This document shows positions 26,336-35,034 of a stretch of DNA of 64,000 nucleotides, in pieces. Position numbers and translations under genes: made by a program. Source of the stretch: Mycobacteriales bacterium (GTDB lineage: Bacteria; Actinomycetota; Actinomycetes; Mycobacteriales; QHCD01); contig DASXJE010000177.1 in assembly GCA_036497565.1 (NCBI GenBank), positions 1 to 64,000 on the forward strand, in the 5' to 3' direction. The first letter of the stretch is position 1. Each line of letters opens with the position of its first letter. The notes below the pieces were generated by a model, which searched no databases, had not been told where the DNA came from, and saw only the letters and a list, made by a program, of their open reading frames with translations.

Positions 26336-27384
26336 GGTTCGCCTATGTCGGCTGGGTCGGGTTCGGCAACCTCGGTGACGACGCGATCGCCGAAGCGTTG
26401 CTCGGCCAGCTGCGCCCGGACGAGGTCGTCTACGCCGCGCACACCATGAAGGATCTGCGGCGCGCCGTCGGCCGGGGCGGGGCCGGTGACCGGCACCTGC
26501 TGCTCGGCGGAGGGACCGCGATCGGGCGGCGCAACTGGCGCACGGTGCTGAACGTCGCCGGCGTCGCCCAGGCCCGGCAGCGGCCGTGGTTCATGATCGG
26601 TGCCGGGGTCGAGGACCCGGCGTTCTCCGGACGGAACAGCTTCTCCGGCCGGGACGAGCTCCATCGCTGGCGCCGTGCGCTCGGCCGTTTCGACCGGGTG
26701 ACCGTCCGCGGCCCGCGGTCGGCAGAGTTGCTCGCCGACGTCGGCGTCGAGGCCCGCGTCGTCGGCGATCCGGCGCTGTTGCTCGAGCCCGCGGACGAGG
26801 CCCGGGCCGGTGAGACCGGCGGCGCGCTCGGCCTCTGCCTCGGCTTCGGCGACGACCTCTGGGGCCATGCTCCGCGCCGGGTCCTCGACGCGGTGACCGA
26901 GACCGCCGTGCGGCAGGCCGACTCCGGCCGCCAAGTACGCCTGCTGGTGATGAACGACGAGGACGACGCCGCCGCGCAGCACGTCGTCGACGCGGTCGAC
27001 GAGCGACACCCCGGTTCGGCCTCGAAACACCGTGTCGGCACCGGTGCCGAGTTCTTCGCCGCACTCGACGGGTGTCACACACTTGTCGCGCAACGACTGC
27101 ACGGCGCCGTCCTGGCCGCGGCCGCGGGCGTACCGATGATCGCACTCGAATACCAGCCGAAGTGCCGCGATTTCATGGCCTCGATCGGACAGGACGACCT
27201 GTCGCTGCGCTGTGACGAGGTGAGCGCGGACCTGCTCACCGACGCGATCGAACGCCTCGACTCGTCCCGCTTCGCGCGGGTCGAGCAGATCACCCTCGCG
27301 GTGAAGTCCTACCGCGCAGCCCTGACCGGCGAGCTCACCCGCATCCGTGAGGTCGCGACGACGAGCCGACCCACGACTCGCTGA
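26332..27384 (+). CDS. Polysaccharide pyruvyltransferase
   Basis: 350 residues, ATG overlapping the previous stop by 4 bp. The N-terminal YVGWVGFGNLGDDAIAEALL, the glycine-rich LLLGGGTAIGRRNW, FDRVTVRGPRSAELLADVGV with GDPALLL, and the late TLVAQRLHGAVLAAAAGVPMIAL are the landmarks of the family (CsaB/ExoV/WcaK type). These enzymes add a ketal-linked pyruvate from phosphoenolpyruvate to a sugar, giving the polymer a negative charge. It is coupled to the tandem glycosyltransferase, so the modified sugar is likely one of those it adds. Confidence 0.9.
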   Translation: MRFAYVGWVGFGNLGDDAIAEALLGQLRPDEVVYAAHTMKDLRRAVGRGGAGDRHLLLGGGTAIGRRNWRTVLNVAGVAQARQRPWFMIGAGVEDPAFSGRNSFSGRDELHRWRRALGRFDRVTVRGPRSAELLADVGVEARVVGDPALLLEPADEARAGETGGALGLCLGFGDDLWGHAPRRVLDAVTETAVRQADSGRQVRLLVMNDEDDAAAQHVVDAVDERHPGSASKHRVGTGAEFFAALDGCHTLVAQRLHGAVLAAAAGVPMIALEYQPKCRDFMASIGQDDLSLRCDEVSADLLTDAIERLDSSRFARVEQITLAVKSYRAALTGELTRIREVATTSRPTTR

Positions 27385-27455
27385 CCAGTTCGGTCACATC
27401 GCAGCAAGGAGACCCCTCGCTCGCTGACGACCGGGCAACGGAAGGACGGACCGGC

Positions 27456-29633
27456 GTGCACGCCACCATCTCCAGCCCCACCCGACATACCGCGCCCGAA
27501 CCATCGGCGCCGACCCACCTGATTGCCGACGACCCGCCCGATACCGGAGCGACCCTGCGGTGGGCGGCCGCTTGCGTCACCGCGATCTCGGTGGCGATGG
27601 TCGCGGTCGGCGCCGCGTCCGGTGTCAGCACCGTCCAGGCGCTCGGCGCGTCGATCTTCTTCCTCTTCGGGATCGGGTCGGCGGCGACGTCGGTAGTCCG
27701 GCAGGTGTCCGGGCCGAACTACCTGTTGTTCTCGGTGACGACAAGCCTGACCATCACGTTGCTGAGCGGCTTTGCGATCGCCGAGGCGCACTTCTGGCAT
27801 CCGGCCGGCGTCTTCGTGGTTCTCGCCGCCGCGGCGGCCGTTCTGCACGGGACGGCACTGGTGCGCACGCGCGGCCTCGGCACGGGCGAGCGACGGAGTC
27901 TCTCCGAGGCGGCGGAGCGGGTTCGCCGTGCCGCACCGGCCCTCGTGGCCAGCGTGCTCGGACTCGTCCTGGTCGTGACCAGCTGCCTGGCGCACCACGG
28001 CTCCTACGCCGGTTTCGCCGGGCCGTTCACCCGCGTCGGGCCGCTGTGGTACGCCGGACTGGCGCTCGTGGTCGTCGGGGTCGCCGCCGCCGGTGCTGCG
28101 GGAGCCCGCTGGATGGCCGGATTCGCCGTCGTCGTACTGGTGACCGTGCTCGCCCTGACACCCGCCTTGCTCTACGACTACCCGACCGTCACGTCGGCCG
28201 CCCGGCACGTCGGAGTCGCCCAGGTCATCCGACAGATCGGTGGGGTCGACCCGGCGCAGGGTATCTACCACCGCTGGCCGGCGCTCTTCGCCGGCTCGGC
28301 GACGATCTGGGACGTCGGCGACGTGACGAACCCTCTGTCGTGGTCGCGGTGGTGGCCGGTGCTGGTCAATCCCGTGGCTGCGCTCGGGGTACGCGCGCTC
28401 GCCGAACGGATCCTGGTGGCCACCCGGACCGGACCGGTCTCCGGGTATCGGCTCTGGGTCGGGGCGGCGATCTTCGCGGTCGCCAACGTTCTCGGCAACG
28501 CCTACTTCTCACCGCAATCGACCTGCTTCGTCCTGGCTCTGGTCGTCCTGCTTCTCGCCATCCCCACGATGTCCTCGGCCACCGGCCGCGGGAAGGCGCT
28601 CAGGCTGACCGGCCTGACGGTCGTGGCGTTCGCGATCACCGTCACCCATCAGCTCACGCCGTACCTGATCCTGCCGGCGCTCTTCGTGCTGATCGTCTTC
28701 CGCCTGATCAAGCCGTGGTACGTGCTGCTGCTCGTCGGCGTCCCCGCCATCGGCTGGGCACTGGCGAACTTCAGCATTCTGCGCCAGTTCGTCAACCTCG
28801 GAGCGTTGGGTAAGGCCACCTCCAACGCGGCGCCACCGAGTCACGGCGGCGAGCTCGGATACCGGGGGCTGACCGACTTCGCCATCTACTCGCCGATGAC
28901 GCTGTTCCTCGTGATCGGCGCGGCCGCCACATTCATCGCGCTGCGCTACCGCGGCCGACTTCGGTGGGCGCTGCTGGCCTGCGCCGCCAGCCCCGCCCTG
29001 CTCTTCGCCGGCAACAACTACGGCAACGAGGCGCTGTTCCGGGCAGCCTTGTTCAGCCTGCCCTGGATCGTCACGCTTCTGGTGAGCGGCCGGTGGGAGC
29101 TACGCGGCCGCCTGCCGGCCTTCGGCGCCGCACTTCTCGTCGGCGTCGCGGTGTTCTGTGTGGGCACGTACGGGATGGACTGGTATCGCGTGATCCGGCC
29201 CGGCACCGTGGACGCCGTGCAGAAGTTCGAGCTGGACGCGCCGGCGAAGTCGGTGGTGCTGATCACCGGCTCGGGGAACGCCGTGCCCGGGCGGCTGACG
29301 GCGCGGTCACCGCGCGACCTCTACGTGGCGCGGGACACCCTGCATGTGCTGCCGAAGTCGGTCCACTACAACGGCGCGAACGATGTGTACTCAATGACGC
29401 GGGCGATGACCAGGGCCGGCAAACCGTCGGCTTACTACGCCCTCGTGACGACGTCCACCGGCGCATACGACGACCTGTACGGAATCCAGCGGTACCAGGA
29501 TTTCCTCGCGATGCGCCGGGCAATGCAGACCAGCACCTATTGGAAGCCGGAGTACCGCAGCGCGTCGGCGACGCTGTACCGACTCGACGTGCCGGCCTTC
29601 CGGGCCGCCAAACATCGAGCGGGCGGCCGATGA
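27456..29633 (+). CDS. Large polytopic membrane protein, probable polymerase or GT-C glycosyltransferase
   Basis: 725 residues from GTG 27456 with GGAAGGACGG upstream. The N-terminal ~25 residues are polar. About 13-15 hydrophobic segments then fill residues ~30-590, with a longer outside loop near YPTVTSAARHVGVAQVIRQI and GIYHRWPALF. The last ~140 residues form a soluble domain. I find no O-antigen polymerase or GT39 signature that I can name. The position between a pyruvyltransferase and a branching glycosyltransferase, and overlap of the next gene by ATGA, fits a Wzy-like polymerase or lipid-linked-sugar glycosyltransferase. The role is inferred. Confidence 0.75.
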   Translation: MHATISSPTRHTAPEPSAPTHLIADDPPDTGATLRWAAACVTAISVAMVAVGAASGVSTVQALGASIFFLFGIGSAATSVVRQVSGPNYLLFSVTTSLTITLLSGFAIAEAHFWHPAGVFVVLAAAAAVLHGTALVRTRGLGTGERRSLSEAAERVRRAAPALVASVLGLVLVVTSCLAHHGSYAGFAGPFTRVGPLWYAGLALVVVGVAAAGAAGARWMAGFAVVVLVTVLALTPALLYDYPTVTSAARHVGVAQVIRQIGGVDPAQGIYHRWPALFAGSATIWDVGDVTNPLSWSRWWPVLVNPVAALGVRALAERILVATRTGPVSGYRLWVGAAIFAVANVLGNAYFSPQSTCFVLALVVLLLAIPTMSSATGRGKALRLTGLTVVAFAITVTHQLTPYLILPALFVLIVFRLIKPWYVLLLVGVPAIGWALANFSILRQFVNLGALGKATSNAAPPSHGGELGYRGLTDFAIYSPMTLFLVIGAAATFIALRYRGRLRWALLACAASPALLFAGNNYGNEALFRAALFSLPWIVTLLVSGRWELRGRLPAFGAALLVGVAVFCVGTYGMDWYRVIRPGTVDAVQKFELDAPAKSVVLITGSGNAVPGRLTARSPRDLYVARDTLHVLPKSVHYNGANDVYSMTRAMTRAGKPSAYYALVTTSTGAYDDLYGIQRYQDFLAMRRAMQTSTYWKPEYRSASATLYRLDVPAFRAAKHRAGGR

Positions 29634-30490
29634 GCGGGATCGTGACGTACCTGATCCTGGCCCACGCCGACGCCGGGCACGTGCGGCGGCTGGTCGCCGC
29701 CGTACATCCGGCGCCGGTCGTGCTCCACTGTGACGGCCGTACCGACGACGCGGTGTACGAGGGGATGGTGGCGGGTCAGGACACGGTCATCCCGGTCCGT
29801 CGGCGACCGACCCCGTGGGGGAGTTGGGGCGCCGTGACGGCCGAGCTCGACGGACTCCGGGTGGCCCTGCAGAAGACCGACTGCGACCACGTCGTGATCC
29901 TGCAGGGCAGCGACTATCCGCTGCAGAGCAACGGCGTCATCGAACGTGCGCTCGGTGACCTCGCCGGCCGCTCGGTCACACCGATGCAACGCCTGCCCCG
30001 GGCCGCATGGAGTGGCCACGGCGGGCTGGACCGGCTGCGCTATCCGCATTGGGTCGTGCGCAGGCACATGGTCCGGCTGCCCGTGCGCCGCCGGATCCCG
30101 CCCGGCGTCGTCCCGGCCGGTGGCAGCGTCAACAAGATCCTGAGCCGTGCGCACGCCGAGCTGATTCTCGACCTCGACGCGCGTCGACCAGACCTCGCCC
30201 GCTTCTGGCGGCGGACCTGGAATCCCGATGAGACCTATGTCCACAGCCTGCTGGCCACGGCGCTGCGATCGGTTCCCGGCGCGGACGACGTCGTCGCCGA
30301 AAACCTCTGGTTCACGGACTGGGGCAAGCTACGTCAGCGGAGCCCGGAATGGCTCACCGATCAGCACCGCGACGACGTGACGCGCGCCGCGCGTGGAATG
30401 CGGCCACCGGCGCTGTTCGCCCGCAAGTTCGCCAGTTCGCCCAGCAGTCCGCTGCTGGACTTCATCGACGGTGAACTCCGTGCCGTCTGA
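29630..30490 (+). CDS. GT14 (core-2/I-branching type) glycosyltransferase
   Basis: 286 residues; ATG 29630 overlaps the membrane protein stop (ATGA). YLILAHADAGHVRRLVAAV at the start, VVLHCDGRTDD, WGSWGAVTAELDGLRVAL, HVVILQGSDYPLQS and RTWNPDETYVHSLLATAL match bacterial members of the core-2/I-branching family (PF02485; beta-GlcNAc or xylosyl transferases). The enzyme probably adds a side branch to the polymer. It has no membrane helix. Its last 11 bp overlap the start of the flippase gene. Confidence 0.9.
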   Translation: MSGIVTYLILAHADAGHVRRLVAAVHPAPVVLHCDGRTDDAVYEGMVAGQDTVIPVRRRPTPWGSWGAVTAELDGLRVALQKTDCDHVVILQGSDYPLQSNGVIERALGDLAGRSVTPMQRLPRAAWSGHGGLDRLRYPHWVVRRHMVRLPVRRRIPPGVVPAGGSVNKILSRAHAELILDLDARRPDLARFWRRTWNPDETYVHSLLATALRSVPGADDVVAENLWFTDWGKLRQRSPEWLTDQHRDDVTRAARGMRPPALFARKFASSPSSPLLDFIDGELRAV

Positions 30491-31973
30491 CGTTCTCACC
30501 CCACCACGCCGGACCGCATCGCCGCGGCATGCGGTGACTCCGCGCGGCCCGAGGCACCGCCGATCGACGCCCACCGCCAACGGCCTGTTCGGGCGCGGCA
30601 TGATCTACGTCCTGGTGTGGTCGCTGCAACTCGTCGTTTCATCGGCCGTCTCACCCGTGCTGGCACACCTGCTCGGGTCGTCCGACTTCGGTCATCTCGC
30701 GACCTCGATCGCGCTGTACCAGGTGTTCTCGGTGCTCATGGTGTTCGGCCTCGACCAGGCCCTGATCATCGAGCACAGCGACGGTTCCAGCCACCGTGCA
30801 GGGGCGGCGCGAATCGTGTGGCTCGGCGCCGCGATCGCGGTCGCACTGACCGCGGTGCTCCTGCTCACGGGGAGGGCGTGGAGCGGCGCCGCCGGGTTCC
30901 CGCACTTCCGCGGCATCGTCGTCCTCGCCGTCCTCTGGTCCGGTCCGGGCGCGGTCAACCTGATCATGATGGCGCTGCTCCGGGCCGAGGATCGGCTCGG
31001 CGCCTTCGTGGCGATGAACCTGCTGACGTCGATCGGCGGACAGCTCGGCGGCGTCGTCGTGATCGGAGCGGGAGCGCGCACGTCGACGGCCTACGGCTGG
31101 GCCGGAGTGGTGGCCCAGTATGCCGCGCTCGCGATCGGGCTCATCCTGATCCGTCCGCGCCTGCGGGGGACTTTCGATCGGGCGTGGAGTTCCCGGGTGT
31201 TGCGGGTCGGTTCCTCGATGACCGCCAGTGCGCTCGCCCTCTTCCTGCTCAACAGCGGCGACCGGGTGCTGCTGCAACGCCTTGACGGCGCCGCGTCGGT
31301 GGGGCGCTATCAGATCGCCTACGTCGTGGGCTCGGTCCCGATCCTGCTACTCACGTTCCTCAACCAGGCCTGGTTGCCGCGGATCCTCGAGATCCGCGAT
31401 CGCCGCGAACAGTGGCGCATCCTCGCGGTGTCCCGCGACCGCCTGCTGGGCATCCTCGCGCCGGCCGTCGCCGCGCTCGTCATGGCTTCGCCGGTCGTGC
31501 TCGACATCCTCGCACCGGCGTCATATCGACCCTCGTCACTGGTGACGGTGGTGTTCCTGGTGGCGATCGCGGCGTTCCCGGTCGCCGACTGCGCGGCGTC
31601 CACGCGCGCACTGCTCGCTCTGCGCCGCACGGTCCCGGTGGCCCTGTGTACCGGTATCGCCGCCGTCATCAACGTCGTACTCAACATCGTCCTCATCCCG
31701 CTCGTCCACGTCGACGGGGCTGCCCTGGCTACATTGGCCGCATTCACCGTGCAGGCGATGGTGGCTCGCCGGTACGTCGCACGGGACCGCGCACTACCGC
31801 TGCCGAGCCGACGGTCGTCGTTCGTCGGGTTGTGCGCGACGCTCGTCGCCGGTGCGGGCGTCGTGGCCACAGCGTCCGCCGGCCCGTGGCTGGTCGCCCG
31901 AGTGGTGCTCACCGGTGGTCTGGTGGCACTCGCGGTCGTCCAATTGGCCGGAGCCGCACGTGCCCAGATCTGA
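30480..31973 (+). CDS. Wzx-like polysaccharide flippase (MOP superfamily)
   Basis: 497 residues from GTG 30480, preceded by GGTGA; GTG 30471 is an alternative. A basic N-terminal tail (~40 residues) comes before about 12-14 membrane helices. The first part (GRGMIYVLVWSLQLVVSSAV, HLLGSSDFGHLATSIALYQV) and LNSGDRVLLQRLDGAASVGR are typical of polysaccharide-biosynthesis flippases. It should move lipid-linked repeat units across the membrane, which supports a Wzx/Wzy-type route. No Wzz/Wzc chain-length pair or initiating transferase is visible in the window. Confidence 0.88.
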   Translation: MPSDVLTPPRRTASPRHAVTPRGPRHRRSTPTANGLFGRGMIYVLVWSLQLVVSSAVSPVLAHLLGSSDFGHLATSIALYQVFSVLMVFGLDQALIIEHSDGSSHRAGAARIVWLGAAIAVALTAVLLLTGRAWSGAAGFPHFRGIVVLAVLWSGPGAVNLIMMALLRAEDRLGAFVAMNLLTSIGGQLGGVVVIGAGARTSTAYGWAGVVAQYAALAIGLILIRPRLRGTFDRAWSSRVLRVGSSMTASALALFLLNSGDRVLLQRLDGAASVGRYQIAYVVGSVPILLLTFLNQAWLPRILEIRDRREQWRILAVSRDRLLGILAPAVAALVMASPVVLDILAPASYRPSSLVTVVFLVAIAAFPVADCAASTRALLALRRTVPVALCTGIAAVINVVLNIVLIPLVHVDGAALATLAAFTVQAMVARRYVARDRALPLPSRRSSFVGLCATLVAGAGVVATASAGPWLVARVVLTGGLVALAVVQLAGAARAQI

Positions 31974-31984
31974 CCCCGGTCGGG

Positions 31985-32692
31985 CTATCGGTAGACCTTC
32001 ACCCAGTCGACGTCGAGAGTCGCCCTGGTGTCGGCAGCCGCCCGGATGCCGCTGTTGGCGCCCGCCTGCAGCACGAGGTGCATGGCTCCCTTGGGAATCG
32101 CCGCGCGATCGTGCACCGTCAGGAAGCGTCGGCCGTCGACCGAATAGGTGATCGACGTCGACGTCCAGACCACGGAGTATGTGTGCCATGTCGTGAACGA
32201 CCCCGACAGGAATCCGACGTACTCACGGTTTTTCGCGCCATAGTGGACGGTGGCCTGCACCCTCGATCGCGCGGCGTCGGGGTACTCGGCCAGGTCGATC
32301 TCCCCTCCGACCGGCCAGTTCTCGGCGTTCGGCCAGAGCAGCATCGCGAAGCCGTGGTCGGCGTTCTTCGAAGCCCGCGCCCGGATGTCCCAGCGCCCGT
32401 ACGGCTTCGTCGGCTTGCCCGTGTTGCGGCAAAGGCACAGCCCACTACCTTTGGCGCCGACCGTGGCGACGTGCAAGGCACCGCCCGACACGGTCACGAG
32501 AGACGGCACCCGGGCGGACGGGGCCTTCGAGTGGGTCGTGTCGTAGACGGCCCAGTCCGAACTCAGTCCGGTGAACGCATAGTTTCGCGCGAGGGGGTAC
32601 GACGCATTCGCCGCGTTTACCAGGCCGATGCCCGTGGCTACCACCGCAGCGGCTGCGACGACGATGAGCGTCCAACGGCTGCGAAACTTCAC
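31985..32692 (-). CDS. Secreted GH16 glycosidase (second paralogue)
   Basis: 235 residues from GTG 32692 behind AAAGGAAG. A signal peptide or anchor is at ~8-30 (LIVVAAAAVVATGIGLV). The catalytic EIDLAE is present in GGEIDLAEYPD. GSGLCLCRN, GRWDIRARAS, LLWPNAENW and HLVLQAG align closely with the first GH16 at 22169-22951, so the two are paralogues. The gene is convergent with the flippase (11 bp apart) and divergent from the phosphatase-family gene. The pair brackets the polysaccharide core, suggesting both act on the exported polymer. Confidence 0.88.
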   Translation of the reverse strand: MKFRSRWTLIVVAAAAVVATGIGLVNAANASYPLARNYAFTGLSSDWAVYDTTHSKAPSARVPSLVTVSGGALHVATVGAKGSGLCLCRNTGKPTKPYGRWDIRARASKNADHGFAMLLWPNAENWPVGGEIDLAEYPDAARSRVQATVHYGAKNREYVGFLSGSFTTWHTYSVVWTSTSITYSVDGRRFLTVHDRAAIPKGAMHLVLQAGANSGIRAAADTRATLDVDWVKVYR

Positions 32693-32799
32693 GAACTTCC
32701 TTTGATCACCGACCGCTTCCACCGTACCTTCTTCGGCACCTGGGTGACCGCGGTCTACGATCACAGAACCCACTTTCCTCCGGGCACCGGCTCGCCGAC

Positions 32800-33801
32800 A
32801 TGACACCTACGTGCGCACGGAGAGACGATGCCTCGTCGCTTACCCGCCCGCGGCGCGGACCGCATCTCGTGCTGAGCATCGCCGGCGGTGTCCTGCTTCT
32901 TGTCGCCGTCGTCGCTCTGATCGCGCATTTTCGCCCGCCGGGACGTTCCTGGGCGCTGGGGGTATCGGCGTTCTCGCCATATCTCATGCTCGCCGCGCCG
33001 GCGGCCGCCGTGCTGTTCGTGGTGGCACGGCAGTGGCTCGTGTTGGTGCTCGCCCTCGTCGTCGTGGTCGCTTGTGCGAGCACGCAGAGCCGATTGTTCG
33101 TCTCCGCGCGCCCCCCGGCCGACTCGACCCGGCTGGTCACGATGACCTGCAACCTGCGACTCGGGCAGGCGAGCCCCGCGGCCGTCGTCCGCGCCGTGCG
33201 CGACCATCGGGTCGACCTGCTGACGCTGCAGGAACTGACCGGGCCGGAGCAGACCCGTCTTGAACAGGCCGGGCTGGACGACGTGCTGCCCTACCACGCT
33301 GCCCACGCCGATCCGAGCGCCATCGGTACGGGGATGTGGAGTCGTTATCCGCTCACCTCGATCGGCCGGCGGACGGACTTCACATTTGCCTTTATCACCG
33401 CGAAGCTCGCCGTTCCGCGGGTGGCGGTGCCGGTGGCTGTGGTCACGCTCCACATGGCCGGCCCCGTGCCGAGCAGCACGCTCTGGCAGCGCGACATACG
33501 GCGCCTGCCCGGAGTATTACGCGACCTGTCACCGGACGGACCCGTCGTCGTCGGCGGGGACTTCAACGCCACGCCGGATATCGCGCAGTTCCGGGCGCTG
33601 CTCGTCCACGGTTACGCCGACGGCGCCGAGCAGGCGGGTGCGGGCGTCACGCGGACCTACCCGGCGCACACCTGGTACCCGCCGCTGATCGCGATCGACC
33701 ACGTGCTGACCAGGCACGCCGTCGCGACGAGCGCGGAGACGTTGTCGATCGCCGGATCGGACCACCGGGCTCTGCTCGTATCGGTGCAGATTCCCCGCTG
33801 A
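32800..33801 (+). CDS. Membrane-anchored endonuclease/exonuclease/phosphatase-family protein
   Basis: 333 residues. Three hydrophobic helices fill residues ~24-100, and an EEP-fold domain covers ~110-333. Active-site motifs are visible: Asn in TMTCNLRLGQ, Glu in LTLQELTGPEQ, VVGGDFNATPD, AIDHVLTR and GSDHRALLV. EEP proteins cut phosphodiesters in nucleic acids, lipids or sugar phosphates. With an anchored, outward-facing domain, an extracellular nuclease or phospholipase-type role is likely, but the substrate is unknown. The ribosome site of ATG 32800 is weak. Confidence 0.85.
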   Translation: MTPTCARRDDASSLTRPRRGPHLVLSIAGGVLLLVAVVALIAHFRPPGRSWALGVSAFSPYLMLAAPAAAVLFVVARQWLVLVLALVVVVACASTQSRLFVSARPPADSTRLVTMTCNLRLGQASPAAVVRAVRDHRVDLLTLQELTGPEQTRLEQAGLDDVLPYHAAHADPSAIGTGMWSRYPLTSIGRRTDFTFAFITAKLAVPRVAVPVAVVTLHMAGPVPSSTLWQRDIRRLPGVLRDLSPDGPVVVGGDFNATPDIAQFRALLVHGYADGAEQAGAGVTRTYPAHTWYPPLIAIDHVLTRHAVATSAETLSIAGSDHRALLVSVQIPR

Positions 33802-33836
33802 GCCGGCCACCGTTCGGAGGACGGTGCTCGCCGCAC

Positions 33837-33871
33837 TTGACACGACACCTGGTCGGCTACACCATATAGCT
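33837..33871 (+). promoter_or_regulatory. Candidate promoter/operator of the TetR gene
   Basis: A consensus -35 TTGACA (33837-33842) lies just before the gene. Downstream is the AT-rich CATATAGC, followed by ATG 33872 with no ribosome site. TATAGC/TATGCC/TATAGCC motifs repeat across the start codon (33865-33891), a layout typical of TetR autorepression. The exact -10 is unclear (TACACC at a 15-bp spacing is one option). Confidence 0.45.
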
Positions 33872-34522
33872 ATGCCTACGGCCTATAGCCAAGTGGAGTC
33901 GCGGACCAGCGTCCGGCGACAGGTGGTCATCGACGAGGCGCTCATGCACGCGAAGGAGCTGCTTGACGAGCAAGGTGCCGGGGCGGTCAGCATGTCGGAG
34001 ATCGCCCGCCGGCTCGGCATGCGTGCTCCGTCTTTGTACAAGTACTTTCCGTCGCTGAACGCGATCTACGATGCGTTGTTCGCCCAGGGATACCGCCTGT
34101 CCCTGATGGCGATAGAAGAGGCTGTCGAGGGGCTGGAGCCGGGGCTCGAGCGGCTCCTGACGGCCTGTCGCGCAATGATGCGAGCGAGTTTCGAGGAACG
34201 CGGCCTGGCGTCGCTCATGTACTGGCGCCCGCTGACCGGTTTCGAACCCAGCCCGTCGTCCTACGAGCCCAGCGTCGCGATCCGGCGGCTCGTACGCGCC
34301 GAGCTCGCGGCGGCGGTCCGCCGCCGCGAGCTGGCGAAGGCCGCCGATTCCGACGAGGCGCTCCGTCTGTTGAGCATCCTGATCGCCGGCATCTATTCGC
34401 AGCAGGCGGCGAACGAACCCGACGCACCCTTCGACAAGGGCGCGTTCACCTCACTAAGCGAGACCACCTTCCAGATGTTCGTGCAGCACTACGCACCCCG
34501 GTCCCGAAAGGCGAAGTCATGA
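33872..34522 (+). CDS. TetR-family regulator
   Basis: 216 residues from ATG 33872. The N-terminal helix-turn-helix is clear at ~20-65 (VVIDEALMHAKELLDEQGAG, VSMSEIARRLGMRAPSLYKYF). The C-terminal ~150 residues are helical with a WHG-like family look (LERLLTACRAMMRASFEERG). The stop overlaps the ATG of the SRPBCC gene (ATGA), so the two are one unit. The likely ligand is hydrophobic and handled by that partner. Repression of its own promoter is suggested by repeats at the start codon. Confidence 0.88.
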   Translation: MPTAYSQVESRTSVRRQVVIDEALMHAKELLDEQGAGAVSMSEIARRLGMRAPSLYKYFPSLNAIYDALFAQGYRLSLMAIEEAVEGLEPGLERLLTACRAMMRASFEERGLASLMYWRPLTGFEPSPSSYEPSVAIRRLVRAELAAAVRRRELAKAADSDEALRLLSILIAGIYSQQAANEPDAPFDKGAFTSLSETTFQMFVQHYAPRSRKAKS

Positions 34523-35004
34523 GACAGGAACTCACCACCGACACGGTCGACCGCTACGTCGACGCCACGCCCGAGGCGCTCTACGCCATCATCGCCGACA
34601 TCACCCGCACGCCCGAGCTGTCGGACGAGATTCTCAGCTGCACATGGCTCGGCGGCGCCACCGAGCCCGTCGTCGGAGCCCGCTTCCACGCCAAGAACAA
34701 GGCCGGCCACGGACCCGCCTGGGGCAACAAGCCGGTCATCGTCACCGTCGTGCCCGACCGCGAGATCGCCTGGGCCCGCACGGAGCCGTTCGCCGGCACC
34801 GTCGAATGGCGCTACCGCTTCATCCCCGAGGGCACCGGCACCCGCGTCACCGAGTCCTACACCGTCACCAAGCCGCTGACCATCGTCGGCTGGTTCATCA
34901 TCGGCGGTCTGTACGGGCGCAAGGACCGCCGTCGTGATCTGCACAACGGCATGACCGAAACGCTCGCCCGGCTCAGCCGGATCGCCGCGACCGCGGCCGT
35001 CTGA
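34519..35004 (+). CDS. SRPBCC-fold protein (polyketide cyclase/lipid-binding type)
   Basis: 161 residues, coupled to the TetR gene by ATGA. The pattern DRYVDATPEALYAIIADITR at the start, GARFHAKNKAG, EWRYRFIPEGTGTRVTESY and a C-terminal amphipathic helix (DLHNGMTETLARLSRIA) match the helix-grip START/SRPBCC fold. These proteins bind hydrophobic molecules in a deep pocket; some are enzymes. A sensor-repressor plus binding protein pair suggests response to a small lipophilic compound. It is convergent with nagA. Confidence 0.85.
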   Translation: MRQELTTDTVDRYVDATPEALYAIIADITRTPELSDEILSCTWLGGATEPVVGARFHAKNKAGHGPAWGNKPVIVTVVPDREIAWARTEPFAGTVEWRYRFIPEGTGTRVTESYTVTKPLTIVGWFIIGGLYGRKDRRRDLHNGMTETLARLSRIAATAAV

Positions 35005-35034
35005 GGCATCGCGCGCGATCGGTAGGCGGCCTGC

